This document shows positions 58,601 to 64,000 of a stretch of 64,000 nt of DNA, piece after piece. The stretch comes from Pseudomonas putida (GTDB lineage Bacteria > Pseudomonadota > Gammaproteobacteria > Pseudomonadales > Pseudomonadaceae): contig NZ_MINI01000028.1 of NCBI RefSeq assembly GCF_002906855.1, forward strand, positions 1,240,001 through 1,304,000, written 5' to 3'. A program made the position numbers and the translations under genes. Each line of letters opens with the position of its first letter. The first letter of the stretch is position 1. The notes beneath the pieces were generated by a model. That model was not told the origin of the DNA and did no database searches. It worked only from the letters and a program-made list of their open reading frames with translations.

Positions 58601-59608
58601 ATGCTCGCCCTTGGCAAATTGCTCGAGCTGACCCTGACCGATCACGAGCCGGCCGAGAAGACTCAAGTGACACCCAAGGGCGTGCGGTTGCGCTGGCTGG
58701 GGGAGGGCGCACTGGAAGTGCGTCCGCCCGAAAGCGAGGATTGTGGGCTTGACCTGCTGCTTTCGGCCGGTATCCACGGCAACGAGACAGCACCGATCGA
58801 ACTGCTCGAAAGGCTGCTTCATGGCGTGGCCAACGGCAAGATCAAGCCACGTGCGCGGATTCTGTTCCTGTTCGGCAACCCGGTCGCCATTCGCAAGGGT
58901 GAGCGTTTCGTGGAGCAGGACATCAACCGGTTGTTCAACGGTCGTCACGAGCTTTCCAGTGGCTTCGAGGCATTGCGTGCGGCCGAGCTGGAGCAGTTCG
59001 CCCGGGTGTTCTTCAGCAAGCCTGAGCGCACCCGCCTGCATTACGACCTGCATACCGCCATTCGTGGCTCCAAAATCGAGCAGTTCGCCCTGTACCCCTA
59101 CAAAGAGGGGCGCAAGCATTCCCGCCGCGAGCTGGCCCGCCTGGCTGCTGCCGGCATGGAGGCGGTGCTGTTGCAGAGCAAGTCGTCGATCACCTTCAGT
59201 GCCTTCACCTACGAACAGCTGGATGCCGAGGCATTCACCCTGGAGCTGGGCAAGGCACGGCCGTTCGGGCAGAACGAGCAGGTCAACCTCGACAAGCTTG
59301 AAGAGCGCCTGATCCACATCATCGAAGATACCGAACCCGAGATCGACGGCTCGCTGGATGGCCTCAAGCTGTTCAGCGTCGCTCGCGAGATCATCAAGCA
59401 CAGCGACAGCTTCCACCTGCACCTGCCGGCGGACATCGAGAACTTCTCCGAGCTGAGCAAGGGTTACCTGCTGGCCGAGGACCTGGCCGAGATGCGCTGG
59501 GTGGTCGAGGAGGAGGGGGCGCGGATCATCTTCCCCAATCCCAGGGTCAAGAATGGCCTGCGCGCCGGCATCCTGATCGTGCCTGACTCGGGGCAGCGCC
59601 TGGGCTGA
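58601..59608 (+). CDS. aruE: Succinylglutamate desuccinylase
   Basis: AruE (AstE) hydrolyses succinylglutamate to glutamate and succinate, the last step. The protein has 335 residues of the M14 carboxypeptidase-like family. Zinc ligands are visible as His59 and Glu62 in [11 protein letters not shown] and His151 in [10 protein letters not shown]. The ATG at 58601 follows AAGGAAGC and lies 10 bp after the small His-rich protein gene. The upstream in-frame extension (from 58442) overlaps that gene and is rejected. Confidence 0.95.
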   Translation: MLALGKLLELTLTDHEPAEKTQVTPKGVRLRWLGEGALEVRPPESEDCGLDLLLSAGIHGNETAPIELLERLLHGVANGKIKPRARILFLFGNPVAIRKGERFVEQDINRLFNGRHELSSGFEALRAAELEQFARVFFSKPERTRLHYDLHTAIRGSKIEQFALYPYKEGRKHSRRELARLAAAGMEAVLLQSKSSITFSAFTYEQLDAEAFTLELGKARPFGQNEQVNLDKLEERLIHIIEDTEPEIDGSLDGLKLFSVAREIIKHSDSFHLHLPADIENFSELSKGYLLAEDLAEMRWVVEEEGARIIFPNPRVKNGLRAGILIVPDSGQRLG

Positions 59609-59613
59609 AATTG

Positions 59614-59644
59614 GCGTCGCCCGCGAGGCCGGCGACGCGTTTTT
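59614..59644 (+). terminator. Terminator after the aru operon
   Basis: GCGTCGCC pairs with GGCGACGC around a 9-nt loop and is followed by GTTTTT. Confidence 0.85.
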
Positions 59645-59842
59645 CGGATCCGATCCCGGATGAAAACCTTTTAATTCACCGCCTGTTCCATTTTCCCTTC
59701 CCTTGGGCGGTAATTGGCTTGCCAGTGGCGAAAGGCTGCATTTAGCATCCGGTCATGTCATTTTCGTTTGCAAGCGCCTTAAAAGCCGTCCAATCGACGC
59801 TTTCTATCGCATAAACACACTGCACCGAGATTGCAGGACCGA

Positions 59843-59848
59843 TATAAT
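59843..59848 (+). promoter_or_regulatory. Perfect -10 hexamer upstream of alaS
   Basis: TATAAT lies 67 bp before the alaS ATG in a 307-bp gap. A clear -35 partner at 17 bp is lacking, so it is a candidate only. Apart from the terminator I see nothing else in 59609-59915. Confidence 0.45.
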
Positions 59849-59915
59849 GCGGCCCTTTGCCGTCGTTTCGTCGACGTGTTTGCCCCCAAGGGCCGCCGTT
59901 TCCGTGGAAGAACCT

Positions 59916-62540
59916 ATGAAAAGCGCAGAAATCCGTGAAGCCTTCCTTCGCTTCTTCGAAGAGCAGGGCCATACCCGAGTCGCCTCCAGTTCGCTGATCC
60001 CGAACAACGACCCGACCCTGCTGTTCACCAACGCTGGCATGAACCAGTTCAAGGACTGCTTCCTCGGTGCCGAGAAGCGTGCCTACACCCGCGCTGTCAG
60101 CAGCCAGAAGTGTGTGCGTGCCGGTGGCAAGCACAACGACCTGGAAAACGTCGGCTACACCGCGCGTCACCACACCTTCTTCGAAATGCTGGGCAACTTC
60201 AGCTTCGGTGACTATTTCAAGCGCGACGCGATCACCTTCGCCTGGACCTTCCTGACCTCGGACAAGTGGCTGAACCTGCCCAAGGAAAAGCTCTGGGTCA
60301 CCGTCTACGCCTCTGACGACGAAGCCTACGACATCTGGACCAAGGAAGTCGGCGTGCCGGCCGAGCGCATGGTGCGCATCGGTGACAACAAAGGCGCCCC
60401 GTACGCCTCCGACAACTTCTGGACCATGGGCGACACCGGCCCGTGCGGCCCATGCACCGAGATCTTCTACGATCACGGCGCCGAAATCTGGGGCGGCCCA
60501 CCCGGCTCGCCGGAAGAAGACGGCGACCGCTACATCGAGATCTGGAACAACGTCTTCATGCAGTTCAACCGCACCGCCGACGGCGTGCTGCACCCGCTGC
60601 CAGCGCCGTCGGTGGACACCGGCATGGGCCTGGAGCGCATCAGTGCGGTCATGCAGCACGTGCACTCGAACTACGAGATCGACCTGTTCCAGAACCTGCT
60701 GTGCGCCGCGGCCAAGGCCATCGGTTGCAGCAACGACGGCCAGGCTTCGCTGAAAGTGGTGGCCGACCACATCCGTTCCTGCGGCTTCCTGATTGCCGAC
60801 GGCGTACTGCCGTCCAACGAAGGCCGTGGCTATGTGCTGCGTCGTATCATTCGCCGCGCTTGCCGTCACGGCAACAAGCTGGGCGCCAAGGGCAGCTTCT
60901 TCTACCAGATCGTCGCCGCCCTGGCCGCCGAGATGGGCGAGGCCTTCCCAGAGCTGCAGAGCCAGCAGGCGCACATCGAGCGCGTGCTCAAGGCTGAAGA
61001 AGAGCAGTTCGCCAAGACCCTGGAGCAAGGCCTGCGCATCCTCGAGCAGGACCTGGCCCAGCTCAAGGGCGACGTGGTCCCGGGCGACGTGGTGTTCAAG
61101 CTGTACGACACCTACGGCTTCCCGATGGACCTGACCGCCGACATCGCCCGCGAGCGCGAGCTGACCATCGACGAAGCCGGCTTCGAGCGTGAAATGGAAG
61201 CCCAGCGCGAACGTGCCCGCTCCGCCAGCAGCTTCGGCATGGACTACAACAGCCTGGTCAAGGTCGACAGCGCCACCGAGTTCCTCGGTTATGACGCCAC
61301 CGAAGGCCAGGGTAAGATCATCGCTCTGTACAAGGACGGCCAGGCCGTCGACCAGCTGGGCGAAGGCGAGCAGGGCGTCGTGGTCCTCGATCGCACTCCG
61401 TTCTACGCCGAATCCGGTGGCCAGATCGGTGACACCGGCTTCCTGCAGGCCGGCGCTGCACGCTTCGACGTGCGTGACACCACCAAGACTGGCGGTGCCT
61501 TCCTGCACCACGGCGTGGTCGCCCGCGGCGCGCTGGTCATTGGCTCGCCGGTCGAGGCCAAGGTCGATGCCGACGTGCAGCACGCCACCTCGCTGAACCA
61601 CTCGGCCACTCACCTGCTGCACGAAGCGCTGCGTCAGGTACTGGGCGAGCACGTACAGCAGAAGGGCTCGCTGGTCGACAGCCAGCGCCTGCGTTTCGAC
61701 TTCAGCCACTTTGAAGCGGTGAAGCCGGAGCAGATCAAGCAGCTGGAAGACATCGTCAACCGTGAAGTGCGCAAGAACACCCCGGTTGAAACCGAGCTGA
61801 CCGATATCGAAACCGCCAAGGCCAAGGGTGCCATGGCCCTGTTCGGTGAGAAGTACGGTGATACCGTGCGCGTACTGAGCATGGGCGGCGATTTCTCCGT
61901 CGAGCTGTGCGGCGGTATCCACGCCAAGCGCACCGGCGATATCAGCCTGTTCAAGATCATCAGCGAAGGCGGCGTGGCTTCGGGCGTACGCCGGATCGAA
62001 GCGGTTACCGGTGCCGCTGCACTGGCCTACCTGAACGCTGCCGAAGAGCAGGTCAAGGAAGCCGCTCAGCTGGTCAAGGGCAACCGTGACAACCTGATCG
62101 ACAAGCTGTCGGCTGTGCTCGAGCGCAACCGCCAGCTGGAAAAGCAGCTAGAGCAGCTGCAGGCCAAGGCCGCCAGCGCCGCCGGGGACGATCTCTCCAA
62201 TGCGGCCGTTGAGGTCAAGGGTGCCAAGGTGCTTGCCGCCCGCCTGGATGGGCAGGATGGCAAGGCACTGCTGGCGCTGGTCGATCAGCTGAAGAACAAG
62301 CTCGGCCACGCAGTGATCCTGCTGGGCAGCGAGCATGAGGGCAAGGTCGTGCTGGTGGCCGGCGTGACCAAAGACCTCTCCAGCCAACTCAAGGCTGGTG
62401 ACCTGATGAAACAAGCCGCTGCGGCAGTGGGTGGCAAGGGCGGTGGCCGTCCGGACATGGCCCAGGGTGGTGGCGTCGATGTCGCTGCACTGGACCAGGC
62501 CCTGGCGCTGGCCGTGCCGTTCGCAGAGCAGGGACTTTGA
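59916..62540 (+). CDS. alaS: Alanyl-tRNA synthetase
   Basis: AlaS attaches alanine to its tRNA. The protein has 874 residues, as in other proteobacteria. It starts [44 protein letters not shown] (motif 1 region). Other parts are [20 protein letters not shown] (motif 2), [11 protein letters not shown] (motif 3), the editing domain zinc site [13 protein letters not shown] with [12 protein letters not shown], and the C-Ala glycine-rich end [15 protein letters not shown]. The ATG at 59916 is chosen over the in-frame start at 59703. Confidence 0.97.
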   Translation: MKSAEIREAFLRFFEEQGHTRVASSSLIPNNDPTLLFTNAGMNQFKDCFLGAEKRAYTRAVSSQKCVRAGGKHNDLENVGYTARHHTFFEMLGNFSFGDYFKRDAITFAWTFLTSDKWLNLPKEKLWVTVYASDDEAYDIWTKEVGVPAERMVRIGDNKGAPYASDNFWTMGDTGPCGPCTEIFYDHGAEIWGGPPGSPEEDGDRYIEIWNNVFMQFNRTADGVLHPLPAPSVDTGMGLERISAVMQHVHSNYEIDLFQNLLCAAAKAIGCSNDGQASLKVVADHIRSCGFLIADGVLPSNEGRGYVLRRIIRRACRHGNKLGAKGSFFYQIVAALAAEMGEAFPELQSQQAHIERVLKAEEEQFAKTLEQGLRILEQDLAQLKGDVVPGDVVFKLYDTYGFPMDLTADIARERELTIDEAGFEREMEAQRERARSASSFGMDYNSLVKVDSATEFLGYDATEGQGKIIALYKDGQAVDQLGEGEQGVVVLDRTPFYAESGGQIGDTGFLQAGAARFDVRDTTKTGGAFLHHGVVARGALVIGSPVEAKVDADVQHATSLNHSATHLLHEALRQVLGEHVQQKGSLVDSQRLRFDFSHFEAVKPEQIKQLEDIVNREVRKNTPVETELTDIETAKAKGAMALFGEKYGDTVRVLSMGGDFSVELCGGIHAKRTGDISLFKIISEGGVASGVRRIEAVTGAAALAYLNAAEEQVKEAAQLVKGNRDNLIDKLSAVLERNRQLEKQLEQLQAKAASAAGDDLSNAAVEVKGAKVLAARLDGQDGKALLALVDQLKNKLGHAVILLGSEHEGKVVLVAGVTKDLSSQLKAGDLMKQAAAAVGGKGGGRPDMAQGGGVDVAALDQALALAVPFAEQGL

Positions 62541-62541
62541 G

Positions 62542-62578
62542 ATGAAGGGGCCGGCGGTCTAGTCGCCGGCCCCTTCAT
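62542..62578 (+). terminator. Intrinsic terminator after alaS
   Basis: ATGAAGGGGCCGGCG pairs perfectly with CGCCGGCCCCTTCAT around a 7-nt loop, 1 bp after the stop codon. Confidence 0.88.
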
Positions 62579-62625
62579 GTTGGATGGTTTTTTTGAGGCC
62601 CGGTACGGGCTGAGGCACCATTGAA

Positions 62626-63861
62626 ATGGCGTTGATCGTACAGAAATTTGGCGGCACCTCTGTCGGTTCCATCGAGCGGATCGAGCAGGTAGCCGAAAAG
62701 GTCAAGAAACACCGTGAAGCGGGCGACGACCTGGTGGTTGTGCTGTCGGCCATGAGCGGTGAAACCAATCGCCTGATCGATCTGGCCAAGCAGATCACCG
62801 ATCAGCCGGTTCCGCGTGAACTGGATGTGATCGTGTCGACCGGTGAGCAGGTCACCATTGCCCTGCTGACCATGGCCTTGATCAAGCGTGGTGTGCCAGC
62901 GGTGTCCTACACCGGCAACCAGGTACGCATCCTCACCGACAGCGCGCACAACAAGGCGCGCATCCTGCAGATCGACGACCAGAAGATCCGTGCCGACCTC
63001 AAGGAAGGTCGCGTGGTCGTGGTAGCCGGTTTCCAGGGTGTCGACGAGCACGGCAGTATCACCACCCTCGGCCGTGGTGGCTCCGACACCACCGGCGTGG
63101 CCCTGGCGGCTGCGCTGAAAGCTGACGAGTGCCAGATCTACACCGACGTCGATGGCGTCTACACCACCGACCCGCGTGTCGTGCCACAGGCCCGCCGCCT
63201 GGAGAAGATCACTTTCGAAGAGATGCTGGAAATGGCCAGCCTCGGTTCCAAGGTGCTGCAGATCCGTTCGGTGGAGTTCGCCGGCAAGTACAACGTTCCG
63301 CTGCGCGTGCTGCACAGCTTCAAGGAGGGTCCAGGTACCCTCATTACCATTGATGAAGAGGAATCCATGGAACAGCCGATCATTTCCGGTATCGCCTTCA
63401 ACCGTGATGAAGCCAAGCTGACCATTCGTGGCGTACCGGATACCCCGGGCGTTGCCTTCAAGATCCTCGGCCCGATCAGCGCTTCGAACATCGAAGTGGA
63501 CATGATCGTGCAGAACGTTTCGCACGATAACACCACCGACTTCACCTTCACCGTACACCGCAACGAGTACGAGAAGGCCCACAGCGTGCTGGAAAACACC
63601 GCACGTGAAATCGGTGCCCGTGAAGTGATCGGCGACACCAAGATCGCCAAGGTGTCGATCGTCGGTGTCGGCATGCGCTCCCACGCGGGGGTTGCCAGCC
63701 GCATGTTCGAAGCCTTGGCCAAGGAGAGCATCAATATCCAGATGATCTCCACCTCCGAAATCAAGGTCTCGGTGGTCATTGAAGAGAAGTACCTGGAGCT
63801 GGCCGTACGCGCGCTGCACACCGCGTTCGAACTCGACGCTCCTGCCCGACAGGGCGAGTAA
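62626..63861 (+). CDS. lysC: Aspartate kinase
   Basis: LysC phosphorylates aspartate for lysine, threonine and methionine synthesis. The protein has 411 residues. The N-terminal kinase has KFGGTSVGSIERIEQVA and GRGGSDTTGVALAAAL; DVDGVYTTDPR is also typical. Two C-terminal ACT domains (from about residue 265: ISGIAFNRDEAKLTIRGVPDTPG; and VSIVGVGMRSHAGVASRMFEAL) bind feedback inhibitors. The ATG is at 62626, 85 bp after alaS but beyond a terminator. Confidence 0.96.
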   Translation: MALIVQKFGGTSVGSIERIEQVAEKVKKHREAGDDLVVVLSAMSGETNRLIDLAKQITDQPVPRELDVIVSTGEQVTIALLTMALIKRGVPAVSYTGNQVRILTDSAHNKARILQIDDQKIRADLKEGRVVVVAGFQGVDEHGSITTLGRGGSDTTGVALAAALKADECQIYTDVDGVYTTDPRVVPQARRLEKITFEEMLEMASLGSKVLQIRSVEFAGKYNVPLRVLHSFKEGPGTLITIDEEESMEQPIISGIAFNRDEAKLTIRGVPDTPGVAFKILGPISASNIEVDMIVQNVSHDNTTDFTFTVHRNEYEKAHSVLENTAREIGAREVIGDTKIAKVSIVGVGMRSHAGVASRMFEALAKESINIQMISTSEIKVSVVIEEKYLELAVRALHTAFELDAPARQGE

Positions 63862-63874
63862 CGCCTTGCTCGGA

Positions 63875-63895
63875 GGGCGCGGCTTGGCCGCGCCC
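63875..63895 (+). terminator. Hairpin after lysC
   Basis: GGGCGCGGC-TTG-GCCGCGCCC lies 13 bp after the lysC stop, without a clean T-run. In 63896-64000 I see nothing further; in P. putida csrA/rsmA usually follows beyond this point. Confidence 0.7.
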
Positions 63896-64000
63896 TTCGC
63901 GTTTCTGGTCGCCACGCAGGCCCTGTCCTGCCGGCGAGGCGATCATCCAGGCTGTGTGTCGTCGTCCACGACTGGCCTGACATCCCAAGACTGAAATCCC

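Noticed and set aside
59703..59915. In-frame N-terminal extension of AlaS
   Set aside because: This segment contains a -10-like TATAAT and non-conserved residues; the AlaS N-terminus is at 59916.
59742..61922. 726-codon open frame antisense to alaS
   Set aside because: alaS is unmistakable on the other strand. The antisense protein lacks motifs and a credible start.

Overview
The window is chromosomal DNA from a Pseudomonas, most likely of the P. putida group. The evidence is high GC content, GTG and TTG starts, P. putida-type REP elements (a GCGGGGCAAGCCCGCTCC core), and gene order matching what I recall of the P. putida KT2440 block from recQ through phhABR and acsA to aotJQMP-argR and aruCFGDBE-alaS-lysC. 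I assigned species from memory and did not search any database. I see no rRNA, tRNA, CRISPR array, prophage or intact insertion sequence.

Positions 1-8950 form a type I secretion locus. On the minus strand lie a TolC-type channel, a LapB-type ABC exporter and a LapC/HlyD-type adaptor that is cut by the window edge. Divergent from them is an RTX adhesin with VCBS-like repeats, a von Willebrand A domain and a C-terminal secretion signal. The adhesin has lost its 5' end: unrelated DNA joins directly onto the middle of a 732-bp repeat unit.

Positions 8975-28803 are mostly core genes. In order they are DUF454 and YecA proteins, RecQ, a MarR regulator, a PlpD-type patatin, a SelT/W/H-like protein, an EamA transporter, two AraC regulators, a metallophosphoesterase, an Mpo1-like protein, TrkH, a nitroreductase, a Cpx-like set (CpxR-like regulator, Spy/CpxP-like periplasmic protein, sensor kinase), YciI, YciB/IspZ, and the set PHP nuclease-YciO-ScpA-ScpB with overlapping or near-abutting reading frames.

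Positions 28804-35560 look like accessory DNA: a REP element, the end of an IS3-family transposase, a short aromatic-rich ORF ahead of an AroP permease, and a 1516-residue leucine-rich-repeat protein with an IpaH/NEL-type E3 ligase C-terminus. No secretion genes for that effector are in view.

Positions 35572-44640 carry a LysR regulator divergent from YdiJ (D-2-hydroxyglutarate dehydrogenase), an MFS transporter, and the phenylalanine hydroxylase genes phhA and phhB divergent from their regulator phhR, with a PhhR-type box between them. Next comes a DUF2790 protein and then acetyl-CoA synthetase (acsA, from 45053), whose start is preceded by a Crc/Hfq-type A-rich motif.

Positions 47505-59608 are an arginine unit. 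It comprises the AotJQMP uptake system, ArgR, and the complete arginine succinyltransferase pathway aruC-F-G-D-B-(small His-rich protein)-E. ArgR half-site matches lie ahead of aotJ and aruC. Strong hairpins lie between aotJ and aotQ, after argR, and between aruC and aruF. The window ends with alaS and lysC, each followed by a hairpin.
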